Positions 1 through 8,878 of a stretch of 64,000 nucleotides of DNA are shown piece after piece. Each line of letters begins with the position of its first letter. The first letter of the stretch is position 1. Source of the DNA: Saprospiraceae bacterium. GTDB lineage: Bacteria; Bacteroidota; Bacteroidia; Chitinophagales; Saprospiraceae. The translations under genes were made by a program, and so were the position numbers. The notes beneath the pieces were generated by a model, which had not been told where the DNA came from, searched no databases, and was given only the letters and a program-made list of their open reading frames with translations. Location of the stretch: assembly GCA_021604865.1 (NCBI GenBank), contig BQJU01000005.1, forward strand, positions 1 to 64,000, in the 5' to 3' direction.

Positions 1-60
1 AATACCGATTCAGATTTTCAGAAAACAATATGTAGGTGTAATACATCTTTCAGCGATTAT

Positions 61-102
61 AAAAACAAAAAAAGCCAAACTACACTATTGCGTAATTTGG
101 CT
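61..102 (-). terminator. Rho-independent terminator of tRNA-Val
   Basis: Read on the minus strand, just after the tRNA, there is a stem AGCCAAA/TTTGGCT (arms at 96-102 and 73-79) followed by TTTTTTGTTTTT at 72-61. A short inner TAC/GTA pairing extends the hairpin. Stem plus U-run directly downstream of the tRNA is the classic intrinsic terminator arrangement. Confidence 0.8.
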
Positions 103-112
103 GACTTTTTGT

Positions 113-186
113 GGGCGATAAGAGACTCGAACTCCTGACCCCCTGGGTGTAAACCAGGTGCTCTGAACCAACTGAGCTAATCGCCC
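113..186 (-). tRNA. tRNA-Val (anticodon TAC)
   Basis: The minus strand gives a 74-nt cloverleaf starting GGGCGATTAGCTCAG and ending TTATCGCCC. The acceptor stem GGGCGAT pairs with the 3' end (one weak position), the D-loop has GTTGGT, the anticodon stem CCTGG/CCAGG encloses the loop TTTACAC with anticodon TAC, and the T-loop reads GTTCGAGTC. CCA is not encoded. The anticodon TAC reads valine GTA and, by wobble, other GTN codons. A terminator follows at 102-61 and no second tRNA is adjacent. Confidence 0.95.
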
Positions 187-389
187 TTTCTAAAAGCGAG
201 TGCAAATATATAGCCATTCTTTATTCCTGCAAAAATTTTGACTATTTTTTTTAAAAAAATATTTCATCTCATCCAAGCGTTACTTTCTAATAGGGTTTAA
301 GTTATGCTTCTTAGCGGATTCTGTACCCAATGATTTCGTTCTGCCCTAATTATATTTTATTTTCGCTGATATAAAAACGCCCACCCACT

Positions 390-3005
390 ATGAAAAAGTT
401 CCTGAAACGGTTGCTCATCATTTTTAGCATTTTTTTTGTACTCACCATTACGATATTGGTGGTACTCGCTAGTGTATTTGAAGAGAGCATCGGCAAGCGA
501 GTGATTTCTGAGGTGAACAAACAAATTAAATCAGAATTGACGGTGGGAGGTTTTGACCTTTCAGTGATCAGGACCTTTCCAAACCTAGGGGCAAATCTGC
601 AAAACGTAGTACTCAAAGGCAGTAGGGATGGTGTTTTGCTGGAAGCTAAAGAAATTTCCTTCAGACTGGGTTTATTTAGTTTGTTGAGTTCGGATGTCAA
701 AGTAAAATCAGTGGTGGTCAGCGATGGAGCTTTGAATATTGATATTGATCGGAAAGGAAATGGCAATTTCGATATTTTTAAAACTGCTGAGGGGGAAGAA
801 AATTCAGAAAATAGTGGCCAAGGTACCGGTGTATCTTTAGATCAGGCAAGACTAAATGATATGAAACTCATTTATGCAGACGCCAGCACTCGACAAAATG
901 TTTCCGGGACAATTTATAAAGCCGTCTTTTCCGGAAAGCTTTCCAGCAAACAATTTTCCCTAAAAAGTAATGCCGAACTGGAATCAAACTTTATAGAACT
1001 TGAAAAAGACCGCTACCTGGTAGGCAAGCAGCTTAGCTATAATGCCAAAGTTTTAGTGGATATGGAAAAGGGGACTTATCAGGTTGATGATGCGGAAATC
1101 AAAATAGAAGCCAATCGTTTTCTGGTGGACGGCTTGGTTGAAGTCCGGGAAGATGCAACAACCTATTACGATTTGGTTTTTACGGGCGATGATGTCAATC
1201 TTGCTTCTATCCTGCAAATGTTGCCTCAAAAGTACCTTGAAAATATGCAGGAATTCCAAAGTAGTGGCGATTTTGAAATAAATGCAGCGATTAAGGGAGA
1301 AGCCAGTCAACGGAAAAATCCGGAAATCCGGATGGATGTGAGTTTAACCAATGGCAAGATCACCAATTCGAAGATGAATGGCAGCTTGAAGGACATGTCT
1401 TTTAAAGCGACCTTCGACAACGGTAAAAGCCAAAACAATGCTTCTTCTACCTTTACCTTGAAAGGCTTTAAGGGTTATTTCAATAGGGAATTATTGGAAT
1501 TTGATCTGGAAGTTGAAAACCTTGACAACCCGGATATTGATTTTGCCATGAATGGTGTCCTCCCCTTGGACATTGTGCGTGGCCTAATGAATGATCCACG
1601 TATTTCAGCTGGCAGCGGAGAAATTGAGATCAAAGATTTACAGCTAAAAGGCAGGTATCAAGATATGATCAACACCCGGCGGGTGGCCAGAGTGAAAACC
1701 CATGGCGAATTAGAGTTTGATGATGCTTCCTTGACCATCAACAAAGAAAAAATGATTATTGACCGGGGATCATTGGAGCTGAAAGACAACACGCTGAGCA
1801 TAAAAGACCTTAAATTGGAAGGCGCCGGCAGCGATATTGTGTTCAACGGATTGGCATACAATACGATCCCCGTGCTCTTTTCTGATTCACTCAATAGCGA
1901 GCGCTCAGAACTGGAATTTAATGCAGAATTAAAATCTTCCACGCTAGATCTGGACCGGCTGCTTGCCCTTTCCCTGGTATCAGAAGAAGAGACTGAAGGG
2001 GTAGCAACAAAAATTGACTCAGTCAAAGAAGCAAGAATACAAAAACGGGAACGAATTACCAGTTACCTTAAAGGAGTCTTTAACGCACAGGTAGATGATT
2101 TTAATTACAATAAAATTGAAGGCAAAGACTTTCGTGGAAAGCTGAATTTTGACAATAGCAAATTGTCGATAGAAGGGGTAACTGCTGCGATGGGTGGTAA
2201 TTTCCAACTCGATGGTATGCTCTATTTTGAGGATGAACCTCGCCTGGTGGCAAAACTAATCTGTGACCAAATCGACGTCAAAGAATTTTTCCGACAATCC
2301 GAAGATTTTGGACAGGAAGTACTACAATCCAAAAACCTGCAAGGAAACCTGGATGCTAAAATTGCCATTTATGCCTATTGGGATCAGGAAGGCAATTTTG
2401 ATGATGATAAACTAAGGGTACTGGCAGGCATTGGCATCAAGGAAGGGGAATTGGTTGGCTTTAAAATGCTGGAGGATTTCTCCACTTTTGTTAATATCAG
2501 AGACTTAAACCATATCAAATTTACCAATCTGCAAAACTTCCTGGAGGTCCGTAAAAGGAGGCTCACCATTCCCGTCATGTTTATCCAAAGTAATGCCGTC
2601 AACCTCACCGTGAGTGGGGAACATTCCTTCGATCAAGAAATAGAATACAATCTAAAGGTAAATGCAGGACAGGTAATTATGGCCAAATTTAAAAAACACG
2701 ATCCCAATCTGAGCCCTCAGAAAGCGCGTAGAAATGGCTTTTTCAATCTCTATTACTCCATCCTCGGCACCATTGATGACTATAATTTTGTATCCGCCAA
2801 AAAACGGGTCAAATCGGATTTTGAATTGAGTGAAATGCGCAAACGCAAGATCAGAGAAGCCTTAGAAAAGGAATTCGGCATTGTCGAATTGATAGATGAA
2901 CCCGTTGACTGGCGAGACATCCCTGAAATGGATACGGATTTTGATCCTAATAATGAGGATTACCTGGATTGGGAAGTAGAAGGAAGAAAGAAAAAGAATG
3001 AGTAA
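390..3005 (+). CDS. AsmA-like envelope biogenesis protein
   Basis: 871 aa with an N-terminal membrane anchor (residues about 8-28, after a Lys/Arg-rich start) and a long beta-rich body. Residues about 30-130 have the AsmA look (VGGFDLSVIRTFPNLG, then alternating VVVSDGALNIDIDRKGNGNFDI). The C-terminal third resembles the AsmA C-terminal domain, with repeated weakly conserved LKLEGAGSDIVFNG-type strands. AsmA-family proteins are thought to bridge the inner and outer membranes and move lipids; that role is from family knowledge, not shown here. The final 60 residues are charged (ending EGRKKKNE). The gene stands alone, 163 bp before comM, and the ATG at 390 directly precedes the charged n-region. 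Confidence 0.8.
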   Translation: MKKFLKRLLIIFSIFFVLTITILVVLASVFEESIGKRVISEVNKQIKSELTVGGFDLSVIRTFPNLGANLQNVVLKGSRDGVLLEAKEISFRLGLFSLLSSDVKVKSVVVSDGALNIDIDRKGNGNFDIFKTAEGEENSENSGQGTGVSLDQARLNDMKLIYADASTRQNVSGTIYKAVFSGKLSSKQFSLKSNAELESNFIELEKDRYLVGKQLSYNAKVLVDMEKGTYQVDDAEIKIEANRFLVDGLVEVREDATTYYDLVFTGDDVNLASILQMLPQKYLENMQEFQSSGDFEINAAIKGEASQRKNPEIRMDVSLTNGKITNSKMNGSLKDMSFKATFDNGKSQNNASSTFTLKGFKGYFNRELLEFDLEVENLDNPDIDFAMNGVLPLDIVRGLMNDPRISAGSGEIEIKDLQLKGRYQDMINTRRVARVKTHGELEFDDASLTINKEKMIIDRGSLELKDNTLSIKDLKLEGAGSDIVFNGLAYNTIPVLFSDSLNSERSELEFNAELKSSTLDLDRLLALSLVSEEETEGVATKIDSVKEARIQKRERITSYLKGVFNAQVDDFNYNKIEGKDFRGKLNFDNSKLSIEGVTAAMGGNFQLDGMLYFEDEPRLVAKLICDQIDVKEFFRQSEDFGQEVLQSKNLQGNLDAKIAIYAYWDQEGNFDDDKLRVLAGIGIKEGELVGFKMLEDFSTFVNIRDLNHIKFTNLQNFLEVRKRRLTIPVMFIQSNAVNLTVSGEHSFDQEIEYNLKVNAGQVIMAKFKKHDPNLSPQKARRNGFFNLYYSILGTIDDYNFVSAKKRVKSDFELSEMRKRKIREALEKEFGIVELIDEPVDWRDIPEMDTDFDPNNEDYLDWEVEGRKKKNE

Positions 3006-3168
3006 TCTTAAGATAAACAAAGAATTTTAATAAATAAATTAAAAAACATTTTATCTTTAAAGGTGATTAGTTTCCCTCACGAAGAAAAATCGCGGGTCAT
3101 TTGGAATCAGATTATTATTTTCACCCGCAAATAATTATTTTGGGAAATAGTATTAACCCCTGCTCTCC

Positions 3169-4725
3169 ATGTTAGTCAAAACATTTGCCAGCGCTGTCCA
3201 AGGTGTCGATGCCCGTACCATTACCGTCGAAGTGAATACTGGAGGATTTGTCGCTGCCGGAAAACAATTTTACCATTTAGGTGGCTTACCGGACAATGCC
3301 GTTAAGGAAGGATTTCAACGTATCGAGGCGGCTATCAATAATAACGGCTATAAAATGCTACGGGTAAAAACGGTGGTGAATTTGGCGCCAGCAGATATAA
3401 GAAAAGAAGGCTCCTCTTATGATCTCCCCATTGCTGTTGGAGTCTTGGCCGCTACCAGTCAGATCAAATCCGCAGACCTTGAAAAATACGTATTGATGGG
3501 CGAGCTGTCGCTTGATGGAGGTCTGCGGCCGATTCGGGGAGCATTGCCAATTGCCATACAGGCACGGAAAGAAGGATACAGCGGCATCATCCTGCCTAAA
3601 CAAAATGCACGGGAAGCGGCCATTGTCAGTGACCTTGAAGTGTACGGGGTACAAAACCTTCGGGAAGCTACAGATTTTCTTAGTGGCGATCTGAAGTTGG
3701 AGTCCCTGACTATCAATACCCGAGAAGAGTTTTTTGACAACCAAAGCAATTATGATGTTGACTTTTCGGATGTCAAAGGACAGGAAAACATCAAACGATC
3801 GCTTGAAATTGCAGCGGCGGGTGGCCACAATGTCATCCTAATTGGCCCTCCCGGTGCAGGTAAGACCATGTTGGCCCGAAGGCTATCGACCATTCTGCCC
3901 CCACTCAACTTACATGAAGCTTTAGAAACTACTAAAATACACTCCGTATCAGGTATGTTATCGGCCAATGCCTCTTTAGTCACTACCCGTCCATTTAGGT
4001 CTCCCCACCATACCATTAGCGATGTAGCATTGGTTGGTGGAGGGACCAATCCGCATCCTGGAGAAATCTCCTTGGCGCACAATGGTGTCTTGTTTTTAGA
4101 TGAACTACCGGAATTCAAGCGTACCGTCCTGGAGGTGTTACGCCAACCCATGGAGGAGCGCCGAGTGACCATCTCCCGGGCTAAAGTAACTGTAGATTTC
4201 CCCGCGAGTTTTATGCTAGTGGCCTCCATGAACCCCTGCCCTTGTGGTTACCACAATCATCCCGAAAAAGAGTGTAGTTGTGGCCCAGGAGTAGTTGGCA
4301 AATACCTCAATAAAATTTCCGGCCCTCTTCTAGATCGTATCGACCTGCATGTAGAAGTAACTCCCGTCAATTTTGATCAACTGATCAGTATTGAACGCCC
4401 TACCGAAACCAGCAAAGATATAGCCGAACGCGTAGTCCGGGCACGCGAAATACAGGCCAACCGATTTAAAGACCACAAAAACCTCTACTGCAACGCCCAA
4501 ATGCCAAGCCGTATGGTCCGCGAAGTTTGCCAGATCAATCAGGCAGGAACCATTCTCATCAAAAAAGCAATGGAAAAGTTACAGCTTTCTGCTCGTGCCT
4601 ATGACCGCATCTTGAAGGTAGCGCGTACGGCTGCTGATTTGAGTGGTAGCGAGGAAGTCCAGATCGAACATTTGGCGGAAGCCATTCATTTTCGGAGCCT
4701 GGATCGGGAAAATTGGGCGGGTTAA
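3169..4725 (+). CDS. comM: YifB/ComM family Mg-chelatase-like AAA+ ATPase
   Basis: 518 aa, full length for the family. Residues 1-170 form the ChlI-like N-terminal domain (ending in the LREATDFLSGD region). The AAA+ core has Walker A GPPGAGKT at about residues 226-233, Walker B VLFLDELPEF near 308, and the sensor region ASMNPCPCGYHNHP followed by a Cys cluster (CSCGPG) typical of ComM. The C-terminal lid reads SARAYDRILKVARTAADLSG. ComM in Gram-negative bacteria is a hexameric helicase that promotes branch migration during natural transformation, but YifB homologues are widespread beyond competent species. The stop codon overlaps that of the convergent PagL-like gene by four bases (4722-4725). 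Confidence 0.93.
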   Translation: MLVKTFASAVQGVDARTITVEVNTGGFVAAGKQFYHLGGLPDNAVKEGFQRIEAAINNNGYKMLRVKTVVNLAPADIRKEGSSYDLPIAVGVLAATSQIKSADLEKYVLMGELSLDGGLRPIRGALPIAIQARKEGYSGIILPKQNAREAAIVSDLEVYGVQNLREATDFLSGDLKLESLTINTREEFFDNQSNYDVDFSDVKGQENIKRSLEIAAAGGHNVILIGPPGAGKTMLARRLSTILPPLNLHEALETTKIHSVSGMLSANASLVTTRPFRSPHHTISDVALVGGGTNPHPGEISLAHNGVLFLDELPEFKRTVLEVLRQPMEERRVTISRAKVTVDFPASFMLVASMNPCPCGYHNHPEKECSCGPGVVGKYLNKISGPLLDRIDLHVEVTPVNFDQLISIERPTETSKDIAERVVRAREIQANRFKDHKNLYCNAQMPSRMVREVCQINQAGTILIKKAMEKLQLSARAYDRILKVARTAADLSGSEEVQIEHLAEAIHFRSLDRENWAG

Positions 4726-5810
4726 AACACCATCCCCAGCCGAAAATCAGCAAAATCAGCTACATGCCTATGTGCTTTCAAATTGATGCCTCCAAAAAAT
4801 CGCGGACTGATACGGTATATCAGCCCATACCGTTGATACACATCAGCCCCTTGCCGGTAAGGCTTATAGAGGTAGAAGCCAAACTGCTGGCTGAAAATAA
4901 ATTTACCAAACAAAAACTCATGTCCGATAGCCAACGATCCCTTCTGAGGACTTTCTGTCCTACCGGCCAGTTCAATGGCATAACGAGTGCCATTGTCGTA
5001 CATCCATTCAGCACCCAAAGTCAAGGCACTCAGGCGACTAACCTGGCGGCTGTATTTTACCTCCAGACCGGGGCTAAAAAGGAATAGTTTGCTCACCGGT
5101 TCTTTAAAAGCAAGGAAAGTACTCACCTCAAACCGGCCTTCTCGTCTGGAATGTATCCGCCAGTCTTTTTTCTCCCGATTTTGAAAATTAGGGACGGTAA
5201 AATAGCGGGTTACACCAATTGCTGCTGTTGGCCAGTTGATACCCTTGTTGGGCAACTTTATACCTCCATTGGAAAAGTGATTGTATACCGTAGTAATATC
5301 CAGATTCCAATGAGGGTAAAGGCGGATATGTAAATTAGCACCCAATTGTAAAGCAACTGCAATGTAGGTACTGTAGCTCAAATTATTGGGATTGCTGATT
5401 TCGTCGTAAGGTTTGGTTTGGTAAGAAAACCCGGCCGCTGCCCGAATGGAAAAACTCATTGTCCTCCAGGCTCCAAAAACGGGTTCCAAATAAAACATAC
5501 TGATCAAGCCATGACCAAGAATATCTGGATGATCATAATCCCAAAGACTAAGCGACACCCCTAATTTGGGGTAACAATGACAAGCATTCCAGGCTTTTTG
5601 ACCGGTTTTGTGCCAGGCCAGATCAAATGCCAGACCTGTTGGGTATGAGTTCCTGATTGGGCGCAAATGCCTGCTGTGTACCAGCACAAAACCCTGATGA
5701 AGTTTTAACCCCAGAAGTTTGGCAACGGGTGTACTATCTGCCGAGATAGAAGCCTTCGCCCTACCTGCTACGATAAAAACAAATAACAAAATAAACAGCA
5801 GATGTCTCAT
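4722..5810 (-). CDS. PagL-like acyloxyacyl hydrolase / lipid A 3-O-deacylase family outer-membrane protein
   Basis: 362 aa with a signal peptide (residues 1-20, ending GRAKA) and a beta-barrel pattern to the C-terminal phenylalanine (RLGMVF). The PagL-type active-site block HFSNGG lies at residues 178-183 (His178, Ser180), followed by the typical NKGIN. PagL removes the 3-O-acyl chain of lipid A in the outer membrane; Bacteroidota homologues are usually annotated acyloxyacyl hydrolase and are about twice the size of Pseudomonas PagL. It lies 9 bp downstream of the SGNH hydrolase gene and could be the last gene of that operon. It converges with comM with a four-base stop overlap. The substrate is inferred from the family only. 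Confidence 0.75.
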   Translation of the reverse strand: MRHLLFILLFVFIVAGRAKASISADSTPVAKLLGLKLHQGFVLVHSRHLRPIRNSYPTGLAFDLAWHKTGQKAWNACHCYPKLGVSLSLWDYDHPDILGHGLISMFYLEPVFGAWRTMSFSIRAAAGFSYQTKPYDEISNPNNLSYSTYIAVALQLGANLHIRLYPHWNLDITTVYNHFSNGGIKLPNKGINWPTAAIGVTRYFTVPNFQNREKKDWRIHSRREGRFEVSTFLAFKEPVSKLFLFSPGLEVKYSRQVSRLSALTLGAEWMYDNGTRYAIELAGRTESPQKGSLAIGHEFLFGKFIFSQQFGFYLYKPYRQGADVYQRYGLIYRISPRFFGGINLKAHRHVADFADFRLGMVF

Positions 5811-5819
5811 GTCGAAAGA

Positions 5820-6506
5820 TCAGTTGGCCAAATATGGCATCAACACCTTTTGCCAAATTTTATACCCTTCCGCATTCATATGCAAGTTATCTGCTAAAAA
5901 AATGTGGTCAAAAACCTTTCCGTCAGATCCAATCGCCGGGGTCCAGACATCGGCAAATTCAGTGTTTTTAGCTTTATTAGCAAACTTTTCAAGCCGGCCA
6001 TTCACAGTTTCATATTGGTCTTTCAAATTCCAGCGAGCTACACTGGGTTTAGGAGAAATAAAGATCACTGGCACGTCTCTTCCCAGTGCTTTAGCAATCA
6101 TTTTTCGCAGCTTTCTGGCTTCTTTTACCACCGTTTTGGGATCATCCCCGGCAGCGATATCGTTGTCACCTTCATACACAAAGACTTTGGTCGGTTTATA
6201 GGGATAGATCACCCGGTCGGCATAATAGATCAGGTCGGAAAACTGAGAACCCCCAAACCCTCTGTTCAATACGCGATGATCCGGAAAATAGTCAGCTATA
6301 TCCCGCCACATGGCAATAGAAGAGCTCCCTACAAAAAGGATAACTCCAGCATGCACGGGATTTTCCTGGTCCTGCTTTTCAAATTGTTGAATGGTCTCTT
6401 CCCACTTTTCCGGCCCATCGTCCTGAGCTGCTACCCTTAGAAACAGGCATAAGAATAGCATTAAAACCATGATGCTCTTAAGAGACAGAATTGTCTGATA
6501 CTTCAT
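5820..6506 (-). CDS. Exported SGNH/GDSL-family hydrolase
   Basis: 228 aa from the chosen ATG at 6506. The frame is open upstream to 6575, but the internal start gives a clean signal peptide (MKYQ..., hydrophobic 10-24, cleavage near VAAQ). SGNH blocks are all present: GSSSI around residues 60-64 (catalytic serine), a conserved Gly/Asn region NRGFGG at 81-86, GDND at 113-116, and DNLH at 206-209 with the catalytic Asp and His. This is a periplasmic or surface esterase/lipase-type enzyme acting on an acyl ester, perhaps a deacetylase of sugars; the substrate cannot be read from the sequence. It is 134 bp after the dipeptidase gene and 9 bp before the PagL-like gene. Confidence 0.85.
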   Translation of the reverse strand: MKYQTILSLKSIMVLMLFLCLFLRVAAQDDGPEKWEETIQQFEKQDQENPVHAGVILFVGSSSIAMWRDIADYFPDHRVLNRGFGGSQFSDLIYYADRVIYPYKPTKVFVYEGDNDIAAGDDPKTVVKEARKLRKMIAKALGRDVPVIFISPKPSVARWNLKDQYETVNGRLEKFANKAKNTEFADVWTPAIGSDGKVFDHIFLADNLHMNAEGYKIWQKVLMPYLAN

Positions 6507-6640
6507 TTTCTTGATTTTTTGTACTAAAAATTTTACCTGATTGTCCATATAAATCGATCTTCCAGAAGGCCTCATCCCAAAAAGCCACCCGTCAACATCA
6601 AACTTGCTCGCCCTCGCCTTCTCACTTTCTCACTTTTTCA

Positions 6641-7714
6641 TCACCACACCCGTCGTAAAAATGCAATCCAGTTCCCACTCATCACATTTTCAATATCCTT
6701 TTCCGAATAACCTCGTTTTTGCAAAATAGGTGGAAGTTTTTGCAAATCAGCAATCGTATCAATATCAGCGGGGCTTTGTTCTTTTCCAAAACCGCCATCC
6801 AAGTCCGAGCCGATGCCTGCATGTTTGGAATTTCCGGCAAGCTGGCAAATGTGATCGATGTGATCGGCCACGGCTTCCAGGGTAAGACCTGTACTTTGAG
6901 GTGTAGAAACGCCCCGTTCCCAACCAGGTACCAGCATCCAGGCGTCCAATGCAGCTCCGATTACAGCCCCCCGGTTGATGAGTTCCCGCAATTGCTCATC
7001 CGTAAATTGTCGGTGATGCGGTACCAGGCTCCGGCAGTTATTGTGGCTGGCCCACACCGGACCGCTAAATGCATCCATGGCCTCCCAAAAGCTATCATCA
7101 CACAAATGGGTAGCATCGAGGATGATGTTAAGCTCTTCCATTTTTTTTAGCAGCTCCCGTCCTTTACTTCCCAAGCCTCCGCTAGCTTCGGTACCCTGCG
7201 CGTAGGTACCCGGACCATAATGAGCTGGTCCGATAACTCGCAAACCAAGTGCATAAGCCTTTGTTACATAATCTAGGTTGACCAAAGAATCCGCGCCTTC
7301 CAGACTCAGAATATAACCGATGGGCGTTTCTTCAGCGAGATTATTCCAGCTAGTCAAATGTTTGTCCAAAGAAAGAGTATCCGTAATTTGGGTCATTTGC
7401 CCTATATCTTCCATCGCTTTGTACCAGGCCAGTTGCCCCTGCGTTGTTGCCCAGGCTTGATGGGGTGAATGCCAACCAGGAAGCGCATTGTCTTTTTTTA
7501 CGTATCGCGCAATCTGGGTAGCCATACATAGCCCAACCTTACTTTTTCTCATAGCCTCCAGGGAAACCGTTCCCTGCATTCGACCAGGTTTGTCGGCCAT
7601 ATTCTTTTCCCTTTCCCGAATTTCGGCTACCGGCCGAGTCAGGTCGCGATTCCATTGCATGGCGTTCATGGCCAGATCGAGGTGGCCGTCGAAAATCAGA
7701 TATTTTTCAGGCAT
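6641..7714 (-). CDS. Peptidase M19 (membrane/renal-type dipeptidase)
   Basis: 357 aa, usual size for M19. The zinc ligand motif FDGHLDL is at residues 8-14 (His11, Asp13). A later block with ASHNNCRSLVPHHRQ carries the second-site histidine and substrate-binding residues, and GSDLDGGFG is the conserved C-terminal loop. M19 enzymes split dipeptides and often accept a D-residue at the C-terminal position. No signal peptide is present, so it acts in the cytoplasm. It lies 28 bp downstream of the D-threonine-aldolase-like gene and shares its direction. That pairing suggests processing of D-amino-acid-containing dipeptides to free D-amino acids, which is inference. Confidence 0.88.
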   Translation of the reverse strand: MPEKYLIFDGHLDLAMNAMQWNRDLTRPVAEIREREKNMADKPGRMQGTVSLEAMRKSKVGLCMATQIARYVKKDNALPGWHSPHQAWATTQGQLAWYKAMEDIGQMTQITDTLSLDKHLTSWNNLAEETPIGYILSLEGADSLVNLDYVTKAYALGLRVIGPAHYGPGTYAQGTEASGGLGSKGRELLKKMEELNIILDATHLCDDSFWEAMDAFSGPVWASHNNCRSLVPHHRQFTDEQLRELINRGAVIGAALDAWMLVPGWERGVSTPQSTGLTLEAVADHIDHICQLAGNSKHAGIGSDLDGGFGKEQSPADIDTIADLQKLPPILQKRGYSEKDIENVMSGNWIAFLRRVW

Positions 7715-7742
7715 CTTTTAGGTAACTTTTTTAGAACATATT

Positions 7743-8855
7743 TTAAACAAAGATCACTTCTCTGGTTCGGGCCTTGATCTGCCATTTTTCTTTGGCCTGA
7801 TGATCTGTAACCACCCGCGCCCAATCGTGTAATGCCATAGTCGGACAGATGTGAATGGGGATTCCATAAATACAATCACCTACCGAAAAACGATCAGCGC
7901 CTTCAAAAGAAATCACCATGTGCTCTTCACTATGTACCTCCATATTATAGTCGGGAATCCCCAAAAGGTGAACCCGTGGTGGTGACATCTCCGATCCTAC
8001 GGCTTTATGTCCAAGATCGAGGCAGAGTTTATTAGATCCGGGCTTGCTAATGACTCGGCAGAATAAAACTGCTGCATGTTGAAAATTAAGGTCGCTGAAT
8101 TGGCTAAAATAGCGCCAGTCCCACAGCAAAAGGGTGCCGGGACATAAAATTCGGTCCGGATGTTTGGCGTGTATAGGAAAGGACGGCGTTCCCCCACACG
8201 CCAGTTCTTCGGGTTCCATGCCAGCATTTTTTAGCTCATCAATCAAACGATATACTTCTATAAAATACGCATCAGCGATAGCTTCCCGATGTGTGGCATC
8301 AGGAATGTGCAAATGTCCATCATAGATATGTAATCCACGAGGCTGTAACCACGGAGAAGCGCCCAAATAAACATACAATTCAAAGGCCTCTTTTCCTGGC
8401 TTGATGCCCGTTCGTTCCATGCCCACATCCAGGTCGATAAAAACATCCATTGGCATTCCATTGGATTCGGCCTGCTGTTCTATCAGTTGGCATTGGGTAA
8501 TGTTATCAACAACCGTAGAAAATTTTACTTTGGGATAGTGTTTTTTCAATTGAAAAAGCCGACCGATAGCCGGTCCATAAAGCGGGTAGGCGATGATGAT
8601 GTCTTTACCACCATTTTCGGCTACCATGCTGGCTTCACTTAAGGTCGCACACTTGAAGCGAGATATGCCTGCGTCTACCTGCATTTGAATGACCTGTGGT
8701 AGTTTGTGGGTCTTTACATGTGGTCTCAAACGTTGAACATTGCCTGCCAGAGCAATCATGCGCCGGATATTTTCCTTGATCCGATCCGGAAATAGCAGGA
8801 TTGAAGGCGATTCAACTTCGTCTTCATTGCTAATTTTAAACCAATTTTCAGACAT
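7743..8855 (-). CDS. D-threonine aldolase / D-serine dehydratase-like PLP enzyme (fold III)
   Basis: 370 aa, the usual length. The N-terminal alanine-racemase-type barrel has the PLP-lysine block RPHVKTHK at residues 44-51. The C-terminal D-serine-dehydratase-like domain has the metal site HICPTM (His and Cys of the HxC pair) near residue 340. Members cleave D-threonine or other D-beta-hydroxy amino acids to glycine plus aldehyde, or dehydrate D-serine; the exact activity is not decidable by eye. It sits 23 bp after the GntP-type symporter and 28 bp before the M19 dipeptidase, in one run of minus-strand genes, which fits a catabolic operon for D-amino compounds. Confidence 0.85.
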   Translation of the reverse strand: MSENWFKISNEDEVESPSILLFPDRIKENIRRMIALAGNVQRLRPHVKTHKLPQVIQMQVDAGISRFKCATLSEASMVAENGGKDIIIAYPLYGPAIGRLFQLKKHYPKVKFSTVVDNITQCQLIEQQAESNGMPMDVFIDLDVGMERTGIKPGKEAFELYVYLGASPWLQPRGLHIYDGHLHIPDATHREAIADAYFIEVYRLIDELKNAGMEPEELACGGTPSFPIHAKHPDRILCPGTLLLWDWRYFSQFSDLNFQHAAVLFCRVISKPGSNKLCLDLGHKAVGSEMSPPRVHLLGIPDYNMEVHSEEHMVISFEGADRFSVGDCIYGIPIHICPTMALHDWARVVTDHQAKEKWQIKARTREVIFV

Positions 8856-8878
8856 ATCGGAATGTTTTTTATCGTCTA